From Pararhizobium sp. IMCC21322 (GTDB lineage Bacteria; Pseudomonadota; Alphaproteobacteria; Rhizobiales; GCA-2746425), in contig NZ_CP132335.1 of assembly GCF_030758295.1 (NCBI RefSeq), forward strand, positions 3,262,412-3,326,411: 64,000 nt of DNA. Direction: 5' to 3'. Position 1 is the stretch's first letter. Each line of letters starts with the position of its first letter. The notes under the pieces were generated by a model. It worked only from the letters and a program-made list of their open reading frames with translations. It was not told where the DNA came from and searched no databases. Positions 54,371 through 62,331 of this stretch are shown one piece after another. Made by a program: the position numbers and the translations under genes.

Positions 54371-57300
54371 CAGCTTACCGAACCCTTCCCGGCGATTATT
54401 TCGTTGATTTTCCGGATCAATTCTCCTGCGACAATCGGTTTTTCAAGATACGGCTGATTGCTCTCCTCAAAGAACGCCGTGCTTTTGCTGCTCATGGAGT
54501 CTCCAGTAATGAAAAGAACGCATTTGGCCAGATGTGGCATCTGATCCGTCAACAGCCCATAAAAGCCCGCACCATCAATGCCGGGCATCTTGAAATCGCT
54601 TATGATCAGGTCGAACGGCTCGCTTTGAAGTCGCTTCAGTGCATCTTCAGCGCTAATGGTTTGCGTCGTTTCATATCCAACTTCCGCCAATATATCGTGG
54701 ATAAGCTCACCAATATCCGGCTCATCGTCAACAACAAGAACACGCAGATTTTTCGACTGGTTCAAAATGGCGGGCGCTTCGATGACGACCTCCGCGTCTG
54801 ACTTGAAGACGTCAAGACGCACGAAGAAAACAGTGCCGCGGCCCGGCACAGATTTCAGGTCCAGAACACCGCCATGTGTCGCGATGATCCGATGGCAAAA
54901 TGCCAGGCCAACACCTGTTCCGTCTCCCACGTCTTTTGTTGTGAAAAAGGGTTCGAATATACGCGCCCGTATGTCTTTGGGTATCCCCGCGCCATTGTCG
55001 CGAATTTCGACAACCACCTGTTCTTTATCAGGGTCCTGGTAAGAGCGTATGGTCAGGTTTCCACCCTCGCCTAGTGCCGCAACAGCGTGTTCAGCATTCA
55101 CAATCAGATTTGTGAAGACCTGAACAAGTTGATCTGGATCGCCTGAAACCGCTGGAAGATGCGGGTCAAGATCGATGGAAATTTTGACACCATTGGCACG
55201 CAGCCCATAGCCCGCCACTTCCAAAGCAATCGTCGCGAGTTCATTGAGCGGACAGGTCTCGATTTTTGCAGGGCGCTGCCGCGCCATTGCCAGAAATGTT
55301 TTCACAATTCTGGCGCTTCTTTCAGCAGCCTGGGCAATCCGGTCAACGCGCTTTTCCAGAACCGGATCCTTGACCTTTCCCTGAAGCATTTGGGCATAAC
55401 CCACCACGATTGACAGGGGATTGTTCAATTCATGGGCGACACCCGCCAGCAGTTCACCGAGGGCGGACAGTTTTTCATTTTGATGACTGATTTCCCGTTG
55501 GCGTTCCAGTTCTTCTTCAGCACGGTGTTGTTCTGTGACATCCGTGCAAGAGACCAGAAATCCGCCAAGGCCCGTCTTGTGCGATGACGTCAGCAGAAAA
55601 CGACCATCGGCCAGTGCAAGCGGAACACGCTTTGAATAATTGCGCAGCGCATGGATCATCTGCGTTTCAAATTCCTGGGCATTCATGTCATCGGGCAGCA
55701 TGTAAAACCCGGCATTCATGAGACGCAGCATCAGATCATGTGCGCTTTCGCCCATATCCGGCAGGCGATTATCAGAAAAGAAAATCTCGTACCAGCGCTT
55801 GTTGGCCATCACGAATTTCAAATCGTGATCGAACAGCACAAGCGCCTCATCAAGCGATTGAATTGCATCGGTAACAGCATCCAGCGTCTTTGCTTCGGCT
55901 TCCTTGAGGCCAGTGATATCAGTCACCACAACCACACGGCCCTTATCCTGGGTATCAGCACGCTCAACCAGATAATGATGCCCATCCAGCATACTGACTT
56001 CCATGGGCCGCAACGACATGCGCTGCACTTCCAGAGCCTCCGCAAAGGCCGCCACAGCCCTGCCATTTGTCGGCTTGCCATTTACCGTCGCCATTTTGGG
56101 CGCAAGAATGTTCACCCGTTCTTCAGGTGACAGTTCCAAAAGCTCTACCGCAGAGCGCTGAAACGGCCCCGCAAATGCATCATTACAATGAGAAAAACGG
56201 CCATCTTCCCGCTCAATGGCAACACCAACCGGCAGACGTGCAACCGCATCTGCAAACAGGCGCTCGGTGCGGCGTTGTTCCGTGACATCATTCAAGGTCA
56301 ACAACCGGCCACCGAACGAGGTTTCGTAAATGCTACCAACGATTTCGCTGTTGTGATTGTTGGGAACCAAAAAGCCTTTGGCTGAATCCCGGATTTGCGC
56401 ATCCAGAAAATCAAGTAAATCTGTTTTTGACAGTCCGGGCATCGTTGGAAAAAGCCCGGTATCAACAGCTGCGCTGTGGATGTCCCGCATTTTTTGACCT
56501 GCCAGCAAAACGTTGTTGTTGGGGTCACCAATTTCCCGAAACTTCTGATTGGCAAAGACAAGCCGCTCGCTATCGTCAACAAGGGCCACGCCGAAATCAA
56601 CCGCTTCAATAGCGTCACTCAGCATTTCACGCGCCCACGCCTCGGCAGTACGCTGATGTGTAATATCCAGAACCGTGGCAACAATTCCGCCATCAGCCAG
56701 CTTGCCCAGCGTAATTTCCCTTTGCGTCCCGTCAGCAACCTTGATCTCGACCTTCAGCGTCCTTTGTTCATCAAGCGTGGCGAGAAGGCCTTCCATACCG
56801 CCCTCGGGAGCACGGACCATGGATATGTATCCTCCGGCGAGTGCCGGCTCGATAATATCCGACATATGTGTGCCAGGTTTCAAATTCCTGCGATGGGGAC
56901 CAAGCATGTCCGCATAGCGGCTATTCGACAGCACGAAACGATGTTCTTCATCATACAGAACGAACCCCTCTTCCAGCGCCTCAACCGCATCACGCAATCG
57001 GGCATTGGCCTTGTCCCGTTCGCCGCGCAATGTGAAAGCGTCAGTCAGATCGGTTGTCGAGGACACGATGACATCTTCATCCTGATAGCGGATCAAACGC
57101 GCGGAAACCTGAGACGGAAACATCTCGCCCTTCGCGTTGCGCCCCTCAACGAACATGTCGTCAACCCGCCCGTCCCGCTCCAATGAAGCGAGATAAGTTG
57201 TTCTATCAACCGGGTTGGTCCAATGGCTTTTGGCGCTAATCTGCTCGCCAAACAGATCTTTCGACGCGACAGAACGGTAAAGCACCTCTCCTGTTGCTGC

Positions 57301-57798
57301 CCGGGACATGAGAAAATTTGCCGGGCAGGCTTCAATAACGGTACGCAACAATTCGCCTGATCGACGTTCCGCCTCCTCCACTTTGCGACGCTCGGTTATG
57401 TCCATAACGGTGACCAGAAATCCGCCCTGATGGGTTTTTCTGGAAGAGGCAGATATCACCCGACCGTCGGCGCGCTGGAATTCAACGCCACTCTTCAGCA
57501 TGCGGACGGCATCAAGCGTTGAGCCAACAACATCGTTCAATTCGGTCCCATCAGGAAACACAAATGCCCCGGAAGCGAATTGCCGACGGGCAATGGCATC
57601 GGACCCCTCGCCCTTTTTTGGAACCGCGACATCAGGCGCACAAGCAAGATAAAGATATTTTTGATTGCACAGGACGAATTGCAGCCGGGCATCAAACAGA
57701 GCAACTCCTTCTTCAAGTGCCCCAATCACCTCCTGCAGGAAGTCGAGGGAGTCCTGTGTGGTTTGTGCGCTCTGGTCCATATGATCCGCATGCGACAT
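54370..57798 (-). CDS. Six-PAS hybrid sensor histidine kinase (1142 aa)
   Basis: This is a soluble hybrid kinase with no membrane segment. Six PAS-type domains are suggested by repeats of the (E/D)-x-G-V-x-L-x-D core at about 20-135, 145-255, 265-380, 390-505, 510-630 and 640-755. HisKA (phospho-acceptor His789 in A-G-V-A-H-E-L-N-N-P) is followed by HATPase with Asn901 and G-x-G motifs up to about 995. A C-terminal receiver (about 1018-1138; Asp1068, Lys1120) follows. It therefore has both an internal receiver and a separate coupled OmpR partner. PAS stacks of this type sense cytoplasmic small molecules, redox state or light. The start codon lacks a clear ribosome site. Confidence 0.93.
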   Translation of the reverse strand: MSHADHMDQSAQTTQDSLDFLQEVIGALEEGVALFDARLQFVLCNQKYLYLACAPDVAVPKKGEGSDAIARRQFASGAFVFPDGTELNDVVGSTLDAVRMLKSGVEFQRADGRVISASSRKTHQGGFLVTVMDITERRKVEEAERRSGELLRTVIEACPANFLMSRAATGEVLYRSVASKDLFGEQISAKSHWTNPVDRTTYLASLERDGRVDDMFVEGRNAKGEMFPSQVSARLIRYQDEDVIVSSTTDLTDAFTLRGERDKANARLRDAVEALEEGFVLYDEEHRFVLSNSRYADMLGPHRRNLKPGTHMSDIIEPALAGGYISMVRAPEGGMEGLLATLDEQRTLKVEIKVADGTQREITLGKLADGGIVATVLDITHQRTAEAWAREMLSDAIEAVDFGVALVDDSERLVFANQKFREIGDPNNNVLLAGQKMRDIHSAAVDTGLFPTMPGLSKTDLLDFLDAQIRDSAKGFLVPNNHNSEIVGSIYETSFGGRLLTLNDVTEQRRTERLFADAVARLPVGVAIEREDGRFSHCNDAFAGPFQRSAVELLELSPEERVNILAPKMATVNGKPTNGRAVAAFAEALEVQRMSLRPMEVSMLDGHHYLVERADTQDKGRVVVVTDITGLKEAEAKTLDAVTDAIQSLDEALVLFDHDLKFVMANKRWYEIFFSDNRLPDMGESAHDLMLRLMNAGFYMLPDDMNAQEFETQMIHALRNYSKRVPLALADGRFLLTSSHKTGLGGFLVSCTDVTEQHRAEEELERQREISHQNEKLSALGELLAGVAHELNNPLSIVVGYAQMLQGKVKDPVLEKRVDRIAQAAERSARIVKTFLAMARQRPAKIETCPLNELATIALEVAGYGLRANGVKISIDLDPHLPAVSGDPDQLVQVFTNLIVNAEHAVAALGEGGNLTIRSYQDPDKEQVVVEIRDNGAGIPKDIRARIFEPFFTTKDVGDGTGVGLAFCHRIIATHGGVLDLKSVPGRGTVFFVRLDVFKSDAEVVIEAPAILNQSKNLRVLVVDDEPDIGELIHDILAEVGYETTQTISAEDALKRLQSEPFDLIISDFKMPGIDGAGFYGLLTDQMPHLAKCVLFITGDSMSSKSTAFFEESNQPYLEKPIVAGELIRKINEIIAGKGSVS

Positions 57799-57935
57799 GC
57801 GTTTTGCCCGATTTCAACAATAACACTTCAGAATTGCTAACACCTCATAGCGATGTTTGACCATGTTCTTTGATCATGATCGGCAGCCCCGCATACAGTA
57901 AGCCCTGTTCCTGTATCCGCAGCATGGCTTCCTTT

Positions 57936-57990
57936 GTATCAATTGTAACAATGTAGCCCTGTATCCCGGGTGGGCTGATACAATTGAAAC
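57936..57990 (+). promoter_or_regulatory. Paired CAATTG motifs upstream of the kinase operon
   Basis: GTATCAATTGTAACAATG begins at 57936 and GATACAATTGAAAC lies at 57977-57990, about 140-190 bp upstream of the kinase start (minus strand) and 73-127 bp before the membrane-protein gene at 58063. The pair copies the arrangement at 52980-53023. It probably provides autoregulation of the two-component system and control of the divergent gene. Confidence 0.6.
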
Positions 57991-58062
57991 CATACATCCG
58001 CTTGCCTGACCAATTACCGAAACGCTGTACTGTCAAATTGCCCCCGTTTTCAACGGTAAAAA

Positions 58063-58449
58063 ATGGGCGACAAGATGCACCGACACCTCCAGACCAGTTT
58101 CTCCAATCTGGGTCAGGAAGCCATCAGCCTGATCGTATTTCTGACGGTTTGTGCGGTGGCGCTGGCTTTTTCCGCTTTCAACAGCTGGACAATGACACCC
58201 TTGCGGCTTTTGACAATCATCAGCTCACTGGGGTTGGCGCTGACAATGGGTATGACACTGCTTCAGCAAAATGCATTTCTGAACGAACCCAAAATGCTCG
58301 TGTTCATTGCATTGGCGGTTGGTTTTGCTGTTGTCGCAACTTTTACAGGATCAGCATTGATCATATGGCTTTTGTTTGCATTCCAGTGCTTCATGGCATG
58401 GCTGTTACTGTGGTTCAGCATCGCATTCGAAAATACCGTGCTGTTCTAA
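58063..58449 (+). CDS. Small multi-pass membrane protein of unknown function
   Basis: This 128-aa protein has four predicted membrane helices (about 20-38, 45-62, 75-95 and 98-120) and a short basic N-terminus. No family was recognised. Two possible starts exist, at 58063 and 58075, neither with a strong ribosome site. It is divergent from the kinase gene with the paired CAATTG operator in between and is followed 1 bp later by another small gene, suggesting a small operon controlled by the two-component system. Confidence 0.65.
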   Translation: MGDKMHRHLQTSFSNLGQEAISLIVFLTVCAVALAFSAFNSWTMTPLRLLTIISSLGLALTMGMTLLQQNAFLNEPKMLVFIALAVGFAVVATFTGSALIIWLLFAFQCFMAWLLLWFSIAFENTVLF

Positions 58450-58450
58450 G

Positions 58451-58801
58451 ATGCTGTGCGAAGCATCAAAGTTCAGATTTGTCGAAAGAGCCATTTACGA
58501 ACAAGGGTTTTCAAACGTTTTCACAACAAAAATCGCGCCGGCTCTGCAAGAGCTGGAACGCGAACGGCAAGCCATCAATAACCGGACCGGAAAATGGATC
58601 GAAATCATCCTTGCAGTGACGGTCACCCTTTCAGTTGCCGCCACAATCTATGTCCATGTCGCCTTGGCACTCTTTCCACTGTTCTGGGGCTGCGGCGTCC
58701 AGAATCAATTGAATAAAATCGAGTATCTTCAATTTGCTTATCTCGGCATTAGTTTGTTCAGGAAATACGAGAACGCCTATTTTCAGTATCACTCTGCATG
58801 A
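58451..58801 (+). CDS. Short protein resembling the N-terminus of DUF3137 proteins
   Basis: This 116-aa protein starts one base after the preceding stop. Its first 45 residues (F-V-E-R-A-I-Y-E-Q-G-F then K-I-A-P-A-L-Q-E-L-E-R-E-R) resemble the opening of DUF3137 membrane proteins, which are usually about 300 aa. One or two hydrophobic helices follow (about 55-85). The rest of a DUF3137 domain is missing, so it may be a truncated member or a different small membrane protein. Its stop overlaps the start of the 58-aa frame at 58798. The family link is tentative. Confidence 0.5.
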   Translation: MLCEASKFRFVERAIYEQGFSNVFTTKIAPALQELERERQAINNRTGKWIEIILAVTVTLSVAATIYVHVALALFPLFWGCGVQNQLNKIEYLQFAYLGISLFRKYENAYFQYHSA

Positions 58802-58974
58802 TTGATGATGAATTTTGGGATGGGCACAGAGACAAAATTTTGTGGTTCTTTCATCGCCCAGGGACGCAGCGTTGGTGGGAAGAACACAGGCCTGGTTTCA
58901 GCAAATCGTTCCGCGAATACCTCGAAAGCACCTCACAAGGTGATATGATCGAACAAAAGGGCCGATACATCTGA
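58798..58974 (+). CDS. 58-aa ORF with a W-W-x-x-H-R-P-x-F-S motif
   Basis: This is a short frame starting with an ATGA overlap with the upstream stop. It contains R-W-W-E-E-H-R-P-G-F-S followed by S-F-R-E-Y-L. A similar W-W ... F-S-x-x-F-R motif ends some bacterial membrane proteins of unknown function, so this may be a stand-alone small protein or the detached tail of a larger one. The overlap and amino acid composition favour translation. Function is not known. The stretch 58975-59114 after it shows nothing recognisable. Confidence 0.45.
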   Translation: MIDDEFWDGHRDKILWFFHRPGTQRWWEEHRPGFSKSFREYLESTSQGDMIEQKGRYI

Positions 58975-59114
58975 AGGCTGCGACTCCAAGAAGAATATTG
59001 ATGTTGAACAAGTGCGTCACTTAGCGCTCTGTGCCGCCAATCATTGGTGCTGGAATTAATGTGTCATGCACCCATTTTTTAACTGAACCGCCATGTTGCG
59101 AAGGCTAAAGCGGT

Positions 59115-59140
59115 GTTGCAAAAACGATGGTTTTTGCAAC
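59115..59140. repeat. 26-bp inverted repeat, copy 1 (before the VIT gene)
   Basis: GTTGCAAAAAC-GATG-GTTTTTGCAAC is a perfect inverted repeat with 11-bp arms and a 4-nt loop, 66 bp before the transporter start. A near-identical element follows the gene at 59938-59963. Similar elements on both sides of a gene suggest a mobile or recombinational repeat, or shared regulatory hairpins. Confidence 0.7.
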
Positions 59141-59206
59141 GTCATGCTGTATTCAGTGATTGAACTTTTGCTTTAATAGAAAAATAAATCGAAATAACAC
59201 AGCCTT

Positions 59207-59920
59207 ATGAATATTCATTTCCAATCTGCCCATCCTGAAGACCCTCATTATATTTCCAGAAGCGTTTGGTTGCGAGCGGCTGTTTTAGGTGCAAATGACG
59301 GCATTGTGTCCATATCTTCGCTTATAGTTGGCGTTGCGGCAGCAGAGAGCAGTTCGGGTTCAATACTGATTGCAGGGCTTGCTGGGCTTGTTGCAGGTGC
59401 GATGTCGATGGCGGCTGGTGAGTATGTCTCGGTATCATCGCAATCTGATATTGAAACCGCTGATATAGAGCGCGAAAAAGAGTTTCTCGAGACGAATAGC
59501 AAAGCCGAATTTGCCGAACTTATTGAGATTTATGAATTGCGAGGATTAACACGGACAACTGCTGAATTGGTCGCACACGAACTTACTGGTGATGACCCGT
59601 TACGAGCGCATGTTCGGGATGAGCTAGGTCTGTCGGAAATCCACGCCGCCAATCCCATTCAAGCCGCTTTTGCATCAGCTTTGACATTCAGCCTAGCTGG
59701 TTCAATTCCATTGTTGGCGGCATATCTTGCTGCCGCAGATACCATTATTGTTTCCGTTCTGATTGCGACTTTGATTGCGCTCGCTGTTTTGGGTGCGACG
59801 GGAGCCAAGTTAGGAGGCGCACCCATAATTCCTGCTTCAATTCGTGTTCTTGTTTGGGGAAGCGCTGCAATGGCTGTGACCGCAGGTGTCGGTTGGCTAT
59901 TTGGAGTTGCAGTCGCATAA
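59207..59920 (+). CDS. VIT1/CCC1-family membrane transporter
   Basis: This 237-aa VIT/CCC1-family protein is expected to move iron or manganese across the membrane. The family signature L-G-A-N-D-G-I-V-S-I-S-S-L-I-V-G-V appears at about 24-40. The A-G-A-M-S-M-A-A-G-E-Y-V-S-V-S-S-Q segment (about 64-80) is followed by a cytoplasmic acidic helix with many Glu and Asp residues that binds metal in VIT1. Three C-terminal helices complete the five-helix topology. It is convergent with ynfA, lies in a stretch more AT-rich than its neighbours and is bracketed by inverted repeats, all consistent with acquisition as a unit. Confidence 0.92.
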   Translation: MNIHFQSAHPEDPHYISRSVWLRAAVLGANDGIVSISSLIVGVAAAESSSGSILIAGLAGLVAGAMSMAAGEYVSVSSQSDIETADIEREKEFLETNSKAEFAELIEIYELRGLTRTTAELVAHELTGDDPLRAHVRDELGLSEIHAANPIQAAFASALTFSLAGSIPLLAAYLAAADTIIVSVLIATLIALAVLGATGAKLGGAPIIPASIRVLVWGSAAMAVTAGVGWLFGVAVA

Positions 59921-59937
59921 TTGGATGTATGGAATTT

Positions 59938-59963
59938 GTTGCAAAAAGAATGCTTTTTGCAAC
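59938..59963. repeat. 26-bp inverted repeat, copy 2 (between VIT and ynfA)
   Basis: GTTGCAAAAAG-AATG-CTTTTTGCAAC is a perfect inverted repeat differing from copy 1 at only three positions, the two compensating stem bases and one loop base. The matched change in both arms means the pairing itself has been conserved. It lies between two convergent stop codons and could also act as a weak two-way terminator. Confidence 0.72.
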
Positions 59964-59972
59964 GCGCTGTTA

Positions 59973-60314
59973 TTAAGCAGTTCCGCGTGGCGCGAACAAA
60001 ATAATGACGGCAGCTGACAAAGCCAGAACGACTCCAATAATATCCCATTTGTCAGGTGTTTGTCCTTCAACCCACCAAAGCCAGAACAACGACGCAGAAA
60101 TATAGACTCCACCATAGGCCGCATACGCGCGCCCTGCATGGCTGCTGGGAGCAAGCGTCAAGAGCCACGCAAAAGCAATTAAAGCTCCGATGCCAGGAAC
60201 AATCCACCAAATGGATTTTCCCATTTTCAGCCATGCCCAAAAAGCAAAGCAACCAGCTATTTCGGCGAAAGCTGCCGCTGCATAAATAGCTGATATGGAT
60301 AAAAATTGGTTCAT
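59973..60314 (-). CDS. ynfA: YnfA-family (UPF0060) small membrane protein
   Basis: This 113-aa protein has four membrane helices and family motifs [10 protein letters not shown] (about 17-26), [10 protein letters not shown] (about 64-73) and L-W-W-V-E-G near 80-85. It is full length. YnfA proteins are small multidrug-resistance-like carriers, and some export dyes or other cations. A palindrome covers the region just upstream of its start. It is convergent with the VIT gene. Confidence 0.93.
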   Translation of the reverse strand: MNQFLSISAIYAAAAFAEIAGCFAFWAWLKMGKSIWWIVPGIGALIAFAWLLTLAPSSHAGRAYAAYGGVYISASLFWLWWVEGQTPDKWDIIGVVLALSAAVIILFAPRGTA

Positions 60315-60317
60315 AAA

Positions 60318-60336
60318 TGAAAATTACCGTAATTTT
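60318..60336. promoter_or_regulatory. Perfect palindrome at the ynfA ribosome-binding region
   Basis: GAAAATTAC-C-GTAATTTTC is a perfect dyad with 9-bp arms starting 4 bp upstream of the ynfA start codon, leaving no ordinary Shine-Dalgarno sequence free. It could be a repressor operator or, as RNA, a hairpin that hides the start. No regulator gene for it is visible in the window. Confidence 0.55.
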
Positions 60337-60370
60337 CGAATGGAAATACTGTATGAGTTTATCTGGATTA

Positions 60371-60396
60371 ATCGCAAAAACCATCCATTTTGTAAC
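60371..60396. repeat. Degenerate third copy of the 26-bp inverted repeat
   Basis: ATCGCAAAAACCATCCATTTTGTAAC matches copy 1 (59115-59140) at 19 of 26 positions, keeping the GCAAAAAC and TTTTGNAAC arms. It lies upstream of ynfA, so the three copies bracket the VIT-ynfA pair. The homology is suggestive rather than certain. The surrounding gap 60337-60659 shows no gene. Confidence 0.38.
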
Positions 60397-60659
60397 GGCC
60401 CGATATCTGACCAGCGCTAGATACCGCCACTCGATGCTGCAGCAATTGATAGGTCCTAAACTCACGTCTTGATGCTCGATGGCCGAGTTGCGGACAAAGT
60501 TGCCTTTAGTTAAAGCAAAGCCATTTTCACGCGTCCTTTGGCAGAATTAATCCCACGCACCCTTTTTGCACCGGCTGGCGACCAATCTCCGATAGGTCGA
60601 AATGCTTCACAAAAGGCCATCAAACTTCTATGAAGAGCCTTCTTCCACCGGGTAGGAAA

Positions 60660-61505
60660 ATGAACATGGGCATGAATGCAATTGGCGCTGGCAAGACAGC
60701 GGTCATTACCGGAGGAGCGGCTGGTATCGGTCTTGCTGCGGCGCAGCTTTTCGCCAGGAACGGAATGAATGTTGTTCTGGTTGATGTGCGCGAGCAGCTC
60801 TTTCAAGCCGCTGAGGCTTTGCTTCGTGCCGATGGTGCTCCAAACGTGATGACACGGCAAATTGACGTCTCGGATCTGGCGGCGGTCAAGACGCTTGAAG
60901 CTGAAGTCGTTGATCTTTTCGGCGGCGTGGATGTGTTGATGTGTAATGCTGGAACCCAACCGGGCAGTGATATCTTTGATAATTCGAAGACTTGGGAGCA
61001 GGTTCTATCAGTCAATCTTGGCGGCGTTGTAAATTTTTGCCAAACCATTGTGCCGGGCATGATGTCACGTGGGCAAGACGGCTTGGTTATCAACACAGGG
61101 TCGAAGCAAGGCATAACAACGCCCCCCGGCGACCCGGCTTACAATGTCTCAAAAGCAGGCGTGAAAGTCTTCACCGAAGCGCTGCAACATCACCTGAGAG
61201 AGAGCAGGTCCAAGGTGACAGCACATCTGTTGGTTCCGGGCTTTGTTTTCACTGATTTGACACGCCATGGCCGAACCGAGAAGCCAGAAAGTGCCTGGAC
61301 ACCGGAACAAACCGCCGATTTCATGATGGAAAGTCTGCGGAATGACGATTTCTATATCATCTGCCCCGACAATGACGTCAGCCGGGCTGCAGACGAAAAG
61401 CGGATGGCCTGGGCCATGGGTGACATCATCGAAAACCGGCCGCCGCTCTCTCGGTGGCACAAGGATTGGGCCGGTTCTTTTGACGAATTCTCCAAAAGAA
61501 ACTAA
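60660..61505 (+). CDS. Short-chain dehydrogenase/reductase (classical)
   Basis: This SDR of about 281 aa has the cofactor motif T-G-G-A-A-G-I-G near the N-terminus, N-A-G at the structural site and the catalytic Tyr and Lys in Y-N-V-S-K. All catalytic elements are present. The exact start is unsure among ATGs at 60660, 60666 and 60672; 60660 is taken because AGGAAA precedes it. The long C-terminal part (about 30 residues beyond the core) is unusual but not diagnostic. The substrate is unknown. It is convergent with the AMDase-like gene. Confidence 0.87.
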   Translation: MNMGMNAIGAGKTAVITGGAAGIGLAAAQLFARNGMNVVLVDVREQLFQAAEALLRADGAPNVMTRQIDVSDLAAVKTLEAEVVDLFGGVDVLMCNAGTQPGSDIFDNSKTWEQVLSVNLGGVVNFCQTIVPGMMSRGQDGLVINTGSKQGITTPPGDPAYNVSKAGVKVFTEALQHHLRESRSKVTAHLLVPGFVFTDLTRHGRTEKPESAWTPEQTADFMMESLRNDDFYIICPDNDVSRAADEKRMAWAMGDIIENRPPLSRWHKDWAGSFDEFSKRN

Positions 61506-61610
61506 CTCGACTTCTCGTTATTGCGTGATGTCAAATGTCAGAAGTCCATGCCGGTGCTGAGTGTAGCACTGGCAGATTGACGGGCTACGCACACGGCCTG
61601 AGAGCGAGCG

Positions 61611-62279
61611 CTAAACCCGTCCTGCTGCATCCAGAGTCAATTGAACAGAGTCGAGTATCTTTCCAGCAATCTGGGGGAACCTGACCAATTGCGCCGCCTC
61701 GAAACCACGAAAATTCGTGCAAAAACAAAGGACCCCGTCGCAGCCTTTCTGGAAACTCATGTCTATACGGTCTGCGATCTGATCCAGAGGGAGTTCCGCC
61801 ATCTGTCGACTGCTATCAAGCCCGAAACAGCTCCCGTAACCGACTGAAAAACCTTCACTTTCAAAATTTTGAACAATCGCATCGTGAACCTTTGGTGTGA
61901 AAGGTGTGACCAACCCCAGCGAGCCAAAATTGAGGGTTTTCAGTTCCGCCAGGGTAAGCAAAGTTGTGCTGGTCACCGCCACGCCCGTCCGTTGCTCAGC
62001 CTCTGCACACCAGAGCCGTTCCCGCTCAATACCAAGCCAAGCACCGGCGGTTCCTGCAAATATGATCTGACTGACTTGTGCTTCGAGCAATTGATCGATC
62101 GCCTGATCAACCATTTCCGCATCAAACTGTTTTTTGGAACGGTTACCTAGATCGACCGTGGTGACCGGCAGTCTGGCAATATGAATGCCAATATCCTTTC
62201 GGAAGGAACCAGCCCTGCCGTGCAGCATATCCTCGATGACCAAATTGGACGAGGGAATGATTAATCCGACACGCTTCAC
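61611..62279 (-). CDS. Arylmalonate decarboxylase / maleate isomerase family protein
   Basis: This 222-aa protein of the Asp/Glu racemase superfamily opens with G-L-I-I-P-S-S-N-L-V-I-E, the AMDase/maleate isomerase N-terminus. The first catalytic site, Cys in racemases and maleate isomerases, reads G-T-A (Gly76-Thr77-Ala78). The second keeps a Cys in C-F-C-T-N (Cys187). One missing and one kept Cys is the pattern of arylmalonate decarboxylases, which use a single Cys. A decarboxylase or a metal-free isomerase of a substituted malonate or maleate is therefore possible. It is 52 bp after a second SDR gene on the same strand. Confidence 0.82.
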   Translation of the reverse strand: MKRVGLIIPSSNLVIEDMLHGRAGSFRKDIGIHIARLPVTTVDLGNRSKKQFDAEMVDQAIDQLLEAQVSQIIFAGTAGAWLGIERERLWCAEAEQRTGVAVTSTTLLTLAELKTLNFGSLGLVTPFTPKVHDAIVQNFESEGFSVGYGSCFGLDSSRQMAELPLDQIADRIDMSFQKGCDGVLCFCTNFRGFEAAQLVRFPQIAGKILDSVQLTLDAAGRV

Positions 62280-62331
62280 GCAATATCCTTTTCAACCGGG
62301 CATTCCGGGATTCAAACCACACAATCCATTG

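Noticed and set aside
57984-58619. 211-codon plus-strand frame overlapping the small membrane-protein gene
   Set aside because: It overlaps the four-helix protein frame fully, lacks a ribosome site and has a Cys/His-rich composition typical of an out-of-frame reading.
59115-59963. Integron attC sites
   Set aside because: The repeats are short perfect palindromes without the GTTRRRY/RYYYAAC core pair and spacing of attC, and the two genes are convergent rather than in cassette orientation.
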